A DNA stretch of 64,000 nucleotides from Diabrotica undecimpunctata (taxonomy: Eukaryota > Arthropoda > Insecta > Coleoptera > Chrysomelidae). Under the pieces are notes generated by a model. That model was given only the letters and a program-made list of their open reading frames with translations, had not been told where the DNA came from and did no database searches. Positions 22,762 through 35,510 of this stretch are shown here, in pieces. The DNA lies in assembly GCF_040954645.1 (NCBI RefSeq), contig NC_092810.1:70864660-70928659 (forward strand), written 5' to 3'. Each line of letters opens with the position of its first letter. Within the stretch, counting starts at the first letter, position 1. Position numbers and translations under genes: made by a program.

Positions 22762-24166
22762 TGTTATAATATGCAAATTGAGAAAATATTGGGTTGTTTA
22801 AAAATATTTCAAAGTTCAAAAACATTAAAATATTTCAGATAAGTAGGATAATAAACAACAAACATTTCGAAGAAGGAAAGTTATTAAATTCTTGGATTTC
22901 CTGTACTAAACAAAATGTAAGCTATACATAAATTATTTCTTTGTTATACTTGAGTGACCCGCATAAGTTTAAGTGAAAGCCAAAGACAATTGAACGGGGT
23001 TTTTCAAAATACATTAAAGCAGTGATTAAAGACAATAGAAGGGATTATAGAAAGAGGTTTTTGTTAGTTTTTAAGAATTATAGAAAAATATTATTTGTAA
23101 ATAAGTTTTAGGAAATTTATAATTATAGGTAAAAATTTGTTTGTTATCGAAAATAAAAAATGGGGGAATTGTGACGAGTTTTGATTGGCGGAGATTGAAA
23201 AAGGTGGGATAAGTATGTAGGAAAAAGTTTAGCGAGATTGAGGAGAGAGAAAGGAGGATCAGTTGGTTTCCAAGTCTGTAAGACGGACAGTGATTGTTCT
23301 CTGGCTGTTCCCGAGATGTAGCAAGCAGTAGTGTTGAATGTTAGTGAGTTTTTGTGGAGTTAGTGTATCTGACAGAAGCTGAAACAACAAAATATTGTAA
23401 GTCATATTTCTCTACTTATATTCCAAGAGTCACTGTTCAGGCCAACGAGAGATTCAGTTTATCGTAAAGAGAAGATATTCCAAGAGTCAATTTTTCACTC
23501 GGGCCAACGAGAGATTCAGTTTATCGAGAGGAGAAAGGCTATCATAATTTGAATGATTTGTGCTTTTGAAGGAGATCATTAAGGACGATATACTTGCAAC
23601 AATCTGATGTAAGATTGCTGATTACATAGGGAGCGGTTGAGAGGAGATAATATAATCTACAAGGAACAAGGATTTGGACCACTCATCATCAGAGAGAGAT
23701 AATTTTGTTTTCTGCAGTTTTTTTTTTCTTTTATTGATAACACAATTTTTACACGTAATTTAGAAAGGATATAAATATTTTGATTAGGAGAGTTAGAATA
23801 GTTTGGATTTTGAGTTTTCAATTAATATTGTTTGTACCATTAATTTTGATTGTTCACGTACGGAGAACAAAATTTTGAGAATCCTTATATGAGATTTGTT
23901 TATTGAAAATTTTTGAGTGTGAATTATTTCATTATTTTTTTCAATATATAGTGTTAGATCATATGTGTTTTTTTATTATTCCGGTATTCTCTGGACCTTA
24001 CCTTTCACATGTAATAGCATAGATATTGAAGCACGAATTTTAACCCTGAGATAAAAGAATTAAAAATTGTGATAGAGTCATAATCACATCATTTAAATAA
24101 TATTAATTATTAAAACAAATTAATTAGCTAATTATTGCTTGGCGCACCAAGACTTTAAATATCACA
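22762..24166 (+). repeat. 5' LTR of the 22.8-kb Gypsy element
   Basis: Starts TGTTATAATATGCAAATTGA and ends ...AAATATCACA (up to four more bases, ATAA, are shared with the partner). It matches 27327-28734 with scattered substitutions and short indels, so it is older than the 32.2-kb element. It contains a tandem duplication of about 60 bp (TATTCCAAGAGTCA...GATTCAGTTTATCG) at about 23422-23530. Confidence 0.85.
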
Positions 24167-24171
24167 ATAAC

Positions 24172-24190
24172 TGGCTTCCAAAACGTGGGG
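24172..24190 (+). promoter_or_regulatory. Primer binding site
   Basis: TGGCTTCCAAAACGTGGGG a few bases after the LTR. It begins with TGG as required for a tRNA 3' end. I did not identify the tRNA. Confidence 0.5.
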
Positions 24191-24576
24191 CTTGAAAATA
24201 TCGCAGCTTTACATTTGAAGGAAGGGAAAGAGATCTGGAATAAGTACAGGTGATCCAGAGATAAAAACATATAACATTGAGGGAATTTGAATTTGAAAGT
24301 ATTTTGACAATTTTTCCAGGGAATATAAATTTGATTTATTGATTGATCGTAGTTAGTGGATATTTACTGCTATTGAATTATTTGATTTTATTTTCTTTAC
24401 CAATAGTACATTTGATATTTATTTTGAATTATTTGAATTTTACTGATTGCATATTTGATATTTGTCGTGAAAATTTAATACATTTGGGGAGAAATATTGT
24501 CGTGTTCTGAAACATATAGAGTGTTGTAAAATTTCACATTTGGCGGGGACAAAAAACAGTAACGAGAAGAAACAAC

Positions 24577-25893
24577 ATGTCGACCACAAGGAGTCAAAGC
24601 AAAATGCAAGAAAGGAAGGAGGATAACAGAGAAGAGGAAACAATTGTTGAAGAAGGATCGGATAATGAAGGAAATGTTACAATAGTTGAGGAGAAAAAAG
24701 AATTATCAGGAATAGAGAAAATATTACAACTAATGCAACTACAGACACAACAAATACAAGAATCAACAAAACAAACAATGAATGAAACAGCAAAGAGAAT
24801 GGAAGAAAACCAACGGGAAACAAGACAAGCAATAGAACTAAATAACAGGAATATAGAGCAGCGTTTGGAAAACTATGAACAAGAAATTAAAGGATGTGTT
24901 GAGGGGATAAAGAAAGAACTAATACAACAGATAGAAGAAATAACCCTAAAGAATGCAAAACAAGAGACAGAGATTAAAGATATCCAAGATACAATGAAGG
25001 AGATACGAAATTTCCAGAAAAAGGAAATAGAACAGTTGGAAGAAAAATTTGAAATGGCGCTACAAGAAGACAAGAAAGAAATAGAAAAACAAATTGAGGA
25101 TATCAGAAAACAACGAGAGATGGGAGACAGGAGAGAAGTACTCATCCAAAGTCCGGGTGACATAAAAATACAGTTTGGCGGGGATATTCGGAAAACACAC
25201 CCAGTACCGTTTGTTAAAAATTTGAAAACCAAATTACAACATATTAGATATTTTGACGATTGCAAAGAAACAATTAGAAACCATTTGAAAGAAGGAGCAG
25301 CGTTATGGTATGAAAGCAAGGAAGATGAGTTTGAAAATTGGACAGATTTTGAAAATAAATTTCTCAACTATTTCTGGGGGAAAAATAACCAGAGAGAAAT
25401 CAACCAAGAGCTACAGAATGGAAAATATCACGAAAAAATGGGAATATCTGAAGAAAGATATGCTTTGCAGATATATAACAATTCAAAATATCTAGAATAC
25501 AAATATTCTACCGAACAGCTGGTAGAAATGATCAGCAGACATTTTGAGGAAACGTTGGAAGATCACGTGATTTTGAGAAACTATCAAGATATTGATAGTT
25601 TGTGCCAATTCCTTCAATTAAAAGAAGCGAAAAGAAAAGAAATGAGAAATAGAAGACAACATGACCAATATAATGGACCGGAAAGAAGGTATTCATCAAA
25701 TTATGACCAGAGAAACCGACATCCCAGATCAACAAACGAATATAGGCCGAGAAATTACAATAGTTACAATAGACAACAAAATTACGATAAATGGAATGAT
25801 ACACAAAATAGAACAAATGAAAATCACAACAGGAATAGAGATGGAATAAATTCTTGGATTTCCTGTACTAAACAAAATGTAAGCTATACATAA
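24577..25893 (+). pseudogene. gag: Gag of the 22.8-kb Gypsy element, ended early by inserted LTR sequence
   Basis: A 438-codon frame. Residues about 40-200 are a long predicted coiled coil, with heptad-like Glu/Lys/Gln/Ile repeats (IEKILQLMQLQTQQIQES and following). Residues about 210-350 are the capsid-like core, with KFLNYFWGKNNQREINQELQ. The C-terminus is Arg/Asn/Tyr-rich without a zinc knuckle. The last residues (about SWISCTKQNVSYT) come from inserted LTR sequence, not from gag. On either side of the 240-bp insertion-duplication the gag and protease frames are the same, which suggests the parent used one continuous gag-pro frame. Confidence 0.82.
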
Positions 25894-26083
25894 ATTATTT
25901 CTTTGTTATACTTGAGTGACCCGCATAAGTTTAAGTGAAAGCCAAAGACAATTGAACGGGGTTTTTCAAAATACAACGAATATAGGCCGAGAAATTACAA
26001 TAGTTACAATAGACAACAAAATTACGATAAATGGAATGATACACAAAATAGAACAAATGAAAATCACAACAGGAATAGAGATG
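25844..26083 (+). repeat. LTR fragment plus gag duplication inside gag
   Basis: 25847-25975 copies an internal LTR segment (compare about 22886-23014: AAATTCTTGGATTTCCTGTA ... GGGGTTTTTCAAAATACA). It is followed at 25976-26083 by a second copy of gag bases 25736-25843. The added length is 240 bp, a multiple of three, but the LTR piece contains a stop. The pattern fits template switching during reverse transcription. Confidence 0.88.
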
Positions 26084-27231
26084 CACAAAATCCTCCGAAT
26101 AGGAATACTAACGAACAAAGGGACGATAGAAATAACCAGAGCTTCCAACAACAAAATAGAAGGGAGATGAATCATGTAGCAATAGGAAACGAAAGACAAA
26201 TTTCTAATTCTAATCTAATATTTTTAGATGCATTTATAAAACATAAAGCGATTAAAATTGTGATTGATTCTGGCTCGGAGATATCGCTAATCAATAAAAA
26301 ACTAGTAAAAGAATTAAATTTGGACAGATTTGTGTATAAGATTCCTAGGGTTGATTTAGTGGGTGCAAACAATAAAAATTTGACGACAGTAAATGAAGGT
26401 TTGGGAGTACAGATAAGAGTGGGAAACAAATTCCATATTATGAAATGTGTGGTGATTGAAGATTTAAATCATGATATGATAGCGGGAATTGATGAATTGA
26501 AAAAAAAAGATATCACCATAAATTTTTCGGAAAATAAACTGGAAATCAGAGCAGAACCAGACAACACAGGAGAAGAAAAGCAAACAGATAGGAAAACAAA
26601 TTCTGGAAGGATCAATGCACAGGAAAAACGCAAAGAAATCGATATGACTGTAGAGGATAAACCGAAAGTACAAGAACAAGATCTAACAGAAGAGAAAAAG
26701 AGAAGGAAGAAAAAGAAGAAGAGTTCGAAAAGAAAGCAGGAAAATAAGATGGAGACCAGAGAAAAACAGGAAATAGAAGGTACAGAAGAATTGTTGGCAA
26801 CCGACGATAAAACAGAATGGAAGCAGGAAGAAAAAGAAGGTATCATCAGAGAAATGAAAGGAATAGAAACATGGTGCTCGGAATACCAAAGGGAATTAGA
26901 GGATAAAAAGAAAACAGAAGAAAAAATGGCACTGATGGACGAGAATCCAGAATTTTGTGAAGAAGTATTATGGACAGTGAACACATGTGAACAAAAGGAG
27001 GACGAAAGAAAAATAAATTGTGGAAAAAACATGGAGAAGGAAATAGAGAAGATTTTAGGAAACCATGGAGATTTTGTTAATAAAGTAAATCAAGTGGTTA
27101 AAAATTATGAACTTTCTTTTAAGGGAAAATACTTGGAAAAATTTAAAACGAAAATATATCCAATCCCGTATAAAGACAGGCAATATACGGGGTATTTTAA
27201 CATTCACGACATTTATCAGTATCATAAGTAG
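26084..27231 (+). pseudogene. Protease and deleted Pol remnant
   Basis: Open frame (ATG at 26167; open before it) carrying the end of Gag and then a retropepsin with active site VIDSGSEISLI (about 26260). A Lys/Glu-rich linker with a basic run (KRRKKKKKSSKRK) follows, then a pol-like segment ending KTKIYPIPYKDR, the motif just before the RT palm. This runs directly into QYTGYFNIHDIYQYHK and the stop. In the related element, the same final motif (LFHINDIFKYHEE) is the very end of integrase. The junction lies near 27175-27185, so a single in-frame deletion has removed roughly 800 codons compared with the relative. It still encodes a possible protease but no polymerase. Confidence 0.85.
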
Positions 27232-27309
27232 ATTTTAATAACATAGTGAAATAATTTGATCCTAGAAAACTTTTGTCATTTTTAAAATTTAACAAAGAGT
27301 TTTCGGCAG

Positions 27310-27326
27310 ATCAAATGGCGGGGATT
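27310..27326 (+). promoter_or_regulatory. Polypurine tract
   Basis: ATCAAATGGCGGGGATT precedes the 3' LTR start TGTTATGATATG, a G-rich plus-strand priming site. Confidence 0.6.
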
Positions 27327-29319
<1,993 letters not shown>

Positions 29320-29320
<1 letters not shown>

Positions 29321-30095
29321 CGCTTTCAAATCTTCTTTAGTCGAAATATTTTCTAGAGCATTTTCTGGCAATGATGAAGTTTTCAAACCAATTTTCGCAG
29401 AGACTCCAAACATAGCTTTATACGGACAGCACTTGATGCCAGATTGAGTACCTAAGCTTGGTTCTTGGCGAAATCAAAGACCCTCTGACTACTAATTTCT
29501 TTGATTGCTTTCCAATCAGGAACTCAGCATATTTTTGATGTCTTGATTCGCACATTCAACAGATCCTTGTGACTGACTGTGTATAAGCTTACCGTGTACT
29601 ATGTTTTAAACATTTTCACTTGGAGCACAGTCCTTCTATAATTCTGTTAGAGAATCGTCACCCATTGTCACTTTGAAGAATGCTAGGAGCTCCAAAAGCA
29701 CAAAATTGGCACATAATTGTACAAAAAGTGATCTTGGTAGACAAAAATGAATTTGAATTCAATATCTGCGTGGGTTTGCATATCTATCAAATCTATTTGA
29801 CATCTACCATTCAATTCTTTTAACAGTATAGGTTTCACTATTAAGCCTTTTTTGGAAATTTAGATTTTTTCTGGCAAGTTTCACACATATCCAAATGGAT
29901 CGTTATGATTTCTACAATTATGTTCTTGTAATTCTGTTGTAAATATTTTAACATTTTTGTTCCACCTCCATTCCCAATAGATTTATGTGCTCCGTCAATT
30001 ATTTTAAAAAGTTTTTTCAAATTAACATACAATAAAACATTCTGTTTATCTTTACTTAAGGGGTAAATCAGGTTTTCAGTTTCCTCATCCTTCAT
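29320..30095 (-). pseudogene. Integrase-like protein (KRBA2/Ginger-type) remnant
   Basis: Minus strand: an 84-codon frame (30095-29841) gives an H2C2 zinc finger of integrase type (AHKSIGNGGGTKMLKYL ... CETCQKKSKF). Beyond it, in broken frames, come integrase-core phrases: LNGRCQVDLIDMQTHADIEF, then a QDHF-type segment, then SDNG near 29660, then FSNRIIEGLC and a SQ-SVECAN-like stretch. The order finger, D, D fits a retroviral-type integrase fold as found in Ginger transposons and KRBA2-like proteins. The region after the finger has many stops. No terminal repeats were found. Confidence 0.55.
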
Positions 30096-30242
30096 GACAT
30101 CATAGTTTTTGAGCCGCTTGTAGTTATCCGGTATTGTAGCACTAGCACTACTTATATGTACATTATTTTTTAGACCTTAGTACTTCTCTTTTGTAAGCCA
30201 AATCATATTGTCTTTTTACTATTATTATATTAAATTCGTGCA

Positions 30243-30345
30243 GCATACGTTATAAATCATCTTTAGTTTGAGAGATTAGTACTGCGTTGTCTGCATAGCA
30301 GATTATTTTAAGTTGTTTTTCTCCGATTTGGTATCCAAATAAATA
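30243..30345 (-). pseudogene. LINE RT catalytic-loop fragment
   Basis: Minus strand reads GYQIGEKQLKIICYADNAVL then ISQTKDDLQRML: the RT active-site loop with YADN in place of YADD, followed by the usual helix. Too short to assign beyond an RTE- or jockey-like LINE. Confidence 0.6.
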
Positions 30346-30449
30346 GAAATTAGTGACACTACAAATCCTAAACCAGATCAAGCAAAAAAAAAGAATATAG
30401 AAGATTATAGTTCTGAGGTAACCACTGAACCTCATTTATTAACCCAACT

Positions 30450-31550
30450 TAAATTTATCAATTTAGAGAAACTGCAATTTTTTGTAATTGCAAGAAAATA
30501 CGTATGAACCAATTTGGGTACAGAAAAGTTGGATTGTTTGGTTTTCCCCAGTTTCTATTTATAGTCTAATATTCATGCTGATTCAACTACAACACATAAA
30601 GATTCTTTCGAAAACTGTGAGGATCTAATTGAATATTTTTCGTATTAGACGAGTGTCTCTTAGACGTTATATATAATTTAATAATGAATAATGTAATTTC
30701 ATCTTAAGTAATAGATTCGACGGTAACTTGATGGAATTTTATATAACTAACAAATTCATTCTATTAATAAAATATTGTCCCTTTAAATTTCCCTAATCAA
30801 AATATATTGTGGTTACACCTTCTGGGAAACCCGGTTAAGAAAATATGCCAAATATACTACCTCAGAAGTGCTAAAAAAAAAACTATAACTCAAGAACGGT
30901 GCTTCATAGAGAAAGAAAGAAATACATTTTTTTAAGTTTACGGTCTATAAACTTTTTTTTATCCATTTTTCAGTTAGTTATCACTATTTCGAAGATTTAC
31001 AAAGAAAATGTGTGATCTTTGACCTACGATAAAAAACTACGTAAGCGGTATCGATTTATAATGACGCATTTAAGAACAATACACAAATTCAAATTGCTGG
31101 TAAATAATGTCTATTTTACCTGAACTAATTACAGGCTCATAAATTAAAATACATACAAGAGACATGCAATACGTCAGACGTTCAACTTTTGTGTATGTAA
31201 GTTTATTTAAACGTGTATTATTCATTATCGAGTTTAATTTGTCATATACGTCAGCAAAATCAAGATCGACCACTTTTAATTACGACTATATCAATAGGTG
31301 CCAAATAATTATAATTAAATTATTAATAATATACCATGAGTACAATAGTATACATATTATGTGGAAATTGATTTGCTCCTAGACTTTAGCTTGTTTGGTG
31401 ATTCTCTTATATAGGAATTCCGTAAGTTGATTTACCTTAAATTTAAAAAGGAATAATTGCAAGGAGTTAGGTGTATACCACTGTTTCTAATTTATCTGAA
31501 CGATTTATTTCAATACACTTTTTCTATAAAATGTGTTTGCTTCCCATTAG
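30450..31550. other. No gene seen (AT-rich)
   Basis: No convincing frame on either strand. Confidence 0.45.
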
Positions 31551-31554
31551 TGAC

Positions 31555-31890
31555 ACCCAGAAAGCAAAAAAGTGGTTTATATATAATGGGCTGAAGCTAA
31601 ATGAAGAGAAAAATCAGAATTTTATTTTTAGCTCCAATTGTAAGTATATCTTAGGAAATAGTGTTGAAACTATTAGGAATCTTTCCAGATGATAATTTGA
31701 ATTGGAGTGCTCATACACATTAATCGAGTTCTCGACTTGCTACAAGTATATTTTTAATACGCAACTTAGTTTATATGATTCCTAAAAGTACCCTTAGAAT
31801 GTGCTACTTTGCACTATTCCACAGCCATCTACAGTACGGAATAACTGTTTGGGGTAATTCTTCTCACGCACATCGAAACTACAAAACTTT
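31555..31890 (+). pseudogene. LINE RT thumb/C-terminal fragment
   Basis: Plus strand reads KAKKWFIYNGLKLNEEKNQN, then after frame breaks DDNLNWSAH, SRLATSIFLIRNLV, and RMCYFALFHSHLQYGITVWG. This is the thumb and connection region of a jockey/CR1-type ORF2, with the conserved H/YGI-WG phrase. At least two frameshifts. Confidence 0.68.
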
Positions 31891-31894
31891 TCCA

Positions 31895-32165
31895 ATTGTG
31901 TCCTTCGATCTTCTTAATATCATCAGCCCATCTCATTTGTGGTCTTCCTCTGCTTCTCTTTCCTAACCATGGCCTTCACTGTTATATTTCGTGGTTCCAT
32001 CTCTTATCCTTCAGTCGGGCATTGTGTCCTGCGAAGCTTCATTTTAATTTGGCAGCATGTTCTCCTGCGTCTTTTACTTTCGTTTTCTTCTAATCCATTT
32101 GTTTGTTTTTTTGTCTATAAGTCTCACACCGAGCATTGATCTTTCTATCGCTCTTTGTGCTTTTA
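31895..32165 (-). pseudogene. RTE-type LINE ORF2 C-terminus
   Basis: Minus strand reads KAQRAIERSMLGVRLIDKKT and, after a gap, RSRGRPQMRWADDIKKIEGH, a very characteristic tail of RTE-type ORF2 proteins. It lies head-on to the preceding plus-strand LINE fragment. Confidence 0.68.
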
Positions 32166-32166
32166 C

Positions 32167-32172
<6 letters not shown>

Positions 32173-32236
<64 letters not shown>
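32173..32236. repeat. (TA)n microsatellite, 5' insertion flank
   Basis: TA run ending exactly at the 5' LTR of the 32.2-kb element; the run resumes after the 3' LTR at 40820. Confidence 0.95.
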
Positions 32237-32239
<3 letters not shown>

Positions 32240-33720
32240 GACGATTAGGTTTTATAGAAAATAATTTATAAGTTATATACTACATAATATTAGATATTTG
32301 GTTGTTTTAAATAAGTTATATACTAGAGAATTTAATAAAAATATATTTATGTGAGGGCATTTTTAATAAATTAGCATAATAATTGTAAAAAGTTGTATTT
32401 TAATATTGTAAATATATATAAGTGAGCCATGTGCTTAGGCAACCAAAAATACTCTCGGAGATTGACAGATATTTATACTCTGAAGTGACGTTTAAAAATA
32501 TTTACGAATATAAAGTGGGTTATAATAATATATTGTTTGAAATGTGTATTTTATTAAATTAGAATGTTAAGTTACTAATTTAATTATATATTCTGATCTG
32601 AAAAGCCTAAATGTAAACAAAATTATTAATAGAAAAGAATGGAATTCTCTGGATCTCCGGAGATGGCCATGTTTGCGAAATGGTTTGTTCCAGAAAATTC
32701 ATACAAGTATGAAATAGAACAAATTGGAACATGATCTCTTACGAGATGGTTCTAGAATGTCCAAAAGATATAAATACCCGTGATTTGGATTCAAGATGGC
32801 AGTTTTTGAAAGTTTTTAGTCAGAAAAGTTTTAGATAGTGCAGTCAGAAGAGTTTTTAAGTTTTTAGTCAGAAGTCAGGCCAGTTTATTATGAAAGTTAG
32901 TAGAAAGATACAATTAGTTAGTGAATATTGAAGTAAATTGTTCAGAATTTTCAAGAAGTCAGTCAGAAAAGTTTAGTAAGAAATATGAAAGTTAGTTGGA
33001 GTCAGTGAATCAGGTACAAATAGTCGAATTGTTTAATATAGTGAGTTAAATGAAGATTAAAAATTATGCATATAATTTAATGCACATTTATAATTATACA
33101 CAAATAATTATTGAAGATAAAAAAAGGTATATTGGAAGAAATTAAATTATATTATGGTTGGAGATTAGTATAAATCAACTTATAATAATTGGATATTGGT
33201 ATATTGAAAAGAAGAATAAATATAAATGCTGTTTGCTGGTTTGGTTGGTGGTGTATAGATGCTGGTGAAGAAAAATATATCTTAAATTGGTAGAAGCTGA
33301 TAATTGAAAAAAGTAATTTCACAAAAAACAAGGATAACTGAAGTACGAAGACATTCAGTGGTGATTAGAATCTATATACTTAGTGGAAAATAGTTCATTT
33401 AGGCATTCAGTGAAAGAAAGGTACAAAATTTTGTTAATATAATTTAGTTAGTGTCATAACAATTTCAATTTTGAAGATAGTTTGTTTAAATTTTAGATTG
33501 TCTATAGAATTTAATTAGTTTTATAAGAATATCAGTTTAAAGATAATTTATTTTAAATTTACATTGACTAAGTTAGATATATATGTGTGTTTCATAATAG
33601 TTATAATAAAGATAATTTAAAAAAGTACTTACAAGCTAATTCTTTGAGAACCGCGATAAAAACCCTATATTATTAAAAATACTCATTGCTCATCATTCAA
33701 ACAAAAAACACATCATAACA
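32237..33720 (+). repeat. 5' LTR of the 32.2-kb Gypsy element
   Basis: Begins TGTGACGATTAGGTTTTATA and ends ...ACATCATAACA, with TG...CA termini. Unusually long for a Gypsy LTR. The internal part is rich in AGTCAGAA-type repeats (about 32815-33000). Confidence 0.93.
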
Positions 33721-33723
33721 ATT

Positions 33724-33741
33724 TGGCACCCAACGCGGTGG
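33724..33741 (+). promoter_or_regulatory. Primer binding site
   Basis: TGGCACCCAACGCGGTGG, three bases after the LTR. A TGG-initial, GC-rich tRNA-complementary site; the tRNA is not identified. Confidence 0.7.
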
Positions 33742-33864
33742 CTCTCTATTTAAAAGAATTAGTTTGGGAAGATAAGTGCTCTCATATAATTAAATTAATT
33801 ATCAGTAGAAAGGAAAAATAATAGATTTTATTATTAATTATATTTGAACAAGTAAAGTCTCAAA

Positions 33865-35510
33865 ATGTCTCAAGGAAAGAAAGGTACAAGAAGCAAAAAG
33901 AATGAAGAAGATGTGGAAGTAGAAACACAACCTATACAAGAGGAGAGTTTAGTTCAAGTTCCACAAGATACTGCAGAAATGAATCCAGAAAGAGAGGAAA
34001 ATGTCAATATGGCAGCTTTGATGTCATTAATGATGCAGATGAACAAGACAATAGAAGAGAATTCAAAAGAAATCAAAGAAGACATAAAAAATTGGAAGAG
34101 AATTCAAAAGAAGTCAAAGAAGACATGAAAAAAATAGAACAAAAAATGGAACAGAATTCACAAGAAGTCAAAGAAGACATGAAAAAAATGGAACAGAAAT
34201 TGGAAGAGAATTATAGAAAATTAGAAAAGAAAATAGAAGATAATAATAATAAAATTGTAAAACAAATGGAAAAACGAATGGATAAAAAACTTGAAGCTGC
34301 AGAGAAAAAAGTAGCAAATGAAATAAAAAGTATACGGAATGACTACAAGAAAAGGATAGACAATGAGAGGACAGAAGTAAAGAGGATTATTCAAGATAAT
34401 AAAATAGATATAGAACAGAAAATAGAGTTACAGAAATGTAACTTAGAAGTAAAAATTAACGAAGACAGGAGAAACACAGAAGAAAAATTAGACGATATAC
34501 AACAAAATATCCAAATAAATAGTAATCAAATAAGAAATGTGGAACAGAGAATAGATGATATTTCACAAATGAGAGACATAGGGAGACCTTACTTAAATTT
34601 AACAAATGAGACTGGGATTAAATTCTCTGGTAATATAAAAAATTTGCATCCTAGAGTATACATAAATAGTTTAAAACATAAATTAAGATTTGTGAATAAT
34701 ATTAATGATATTAAAGATTATATTAGAATGACATTAAATGACAATGCAGCAACTTGGTTTGCTAGTATTGAGAATGATTTAGATAATTTTCAAACATTTG
34801 AAAATAAATTTTTAAATTATTATTGGGGTGAATTAGAGCAAGCCAAGTTTAGAGAAATTCTATATTTTGGAAAGTATAATCAAAATTTAAAATCAAATAT
34901 GGTAGATTATGCATTGAAATTGATAACAGTTGCAAAATATTTAGAACCACCACTTAGAGAGGATGAAACAGTCTTAAATGTATCTAGACATTTTGATGCT
35001 GATGTTGTGCAAACCGTAACTGTACAAAATATTCAAACAATAGATAGTTTTATTAATTTTATTCAAAGAATACAAAGAGGCAATATGACAAGTAATAATA
35101 ATAACAGAAAAAACAATAGTAACTTTCAATATAATAGAAATGATAATCAACAATATAGACAATCATATAATAATTATAGATATGTTGATAGTTTACAAAA
35201 TTTTAATAATAATAATAGTAATCAAAATAGACAGAATTTTAATAACAATACTAGTTATAATAGACAACATTTTAATAACAGTACTAATAATAATAAACAA
35301 GATTTTAACAATAGAAGAAATACAGAGCGACCTAACTATAACAGACAGGTAAATTGTGTTCGAAGGAATAGAAGCTGCGAAGACAGGGAACGAAATAGTA
35401 CAAGGCAAGAAAATGTGAGTAGAAGTCATAGTAGGGAAAGACATAGGACATCAGATCCAAGTGGTCAGATACAATCTGACAATTCTAATAATCAAAATTT
35501 TGTGCAGTAA
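33865..35510 (+). pseudogene. gag: Gag of the 32.2-kb Gypsy element, single frame break
   Basis: ATG at 33865. The first 87 codons run in one frame to 34128; the continuation is in another frame to 35510 (472 codons from 34092). The break lies near 34085-34095, in an A run within a repeated coiled-coil block, and looks like a one-base indel. N-terminal half: long coiled coil with repeated units of the type NSKEVKEDMKKMEQK. Central: capsid-like core with FENKFLNYYWGELEQAKF. C-terminus: Asn/Arg/Tyr-rich, low complexity, with no CCHC knuckle. Because the LTRs look identical, the break may be very young or an assembly error. Confidence 0.85.

Noticed and set aside
23422..23530. CRISPR-like or satellite repeat in the LTR
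   Set aside because: Only two units of about 60 bp; a simple tandem duplication within an LTR of a eukaryotic element.
22762..24166. Tandem elements sharing an LTR that begins at TGTGACGAG (23171)
   Set aside because: That point has a G-rich tract before it in both copies, but homology between the two repeats begins earlier, at TGTTAT (22762 and 27327), next to a better polypurine tract and TA flank. One element with 1.4-kb LTRs explains everything.
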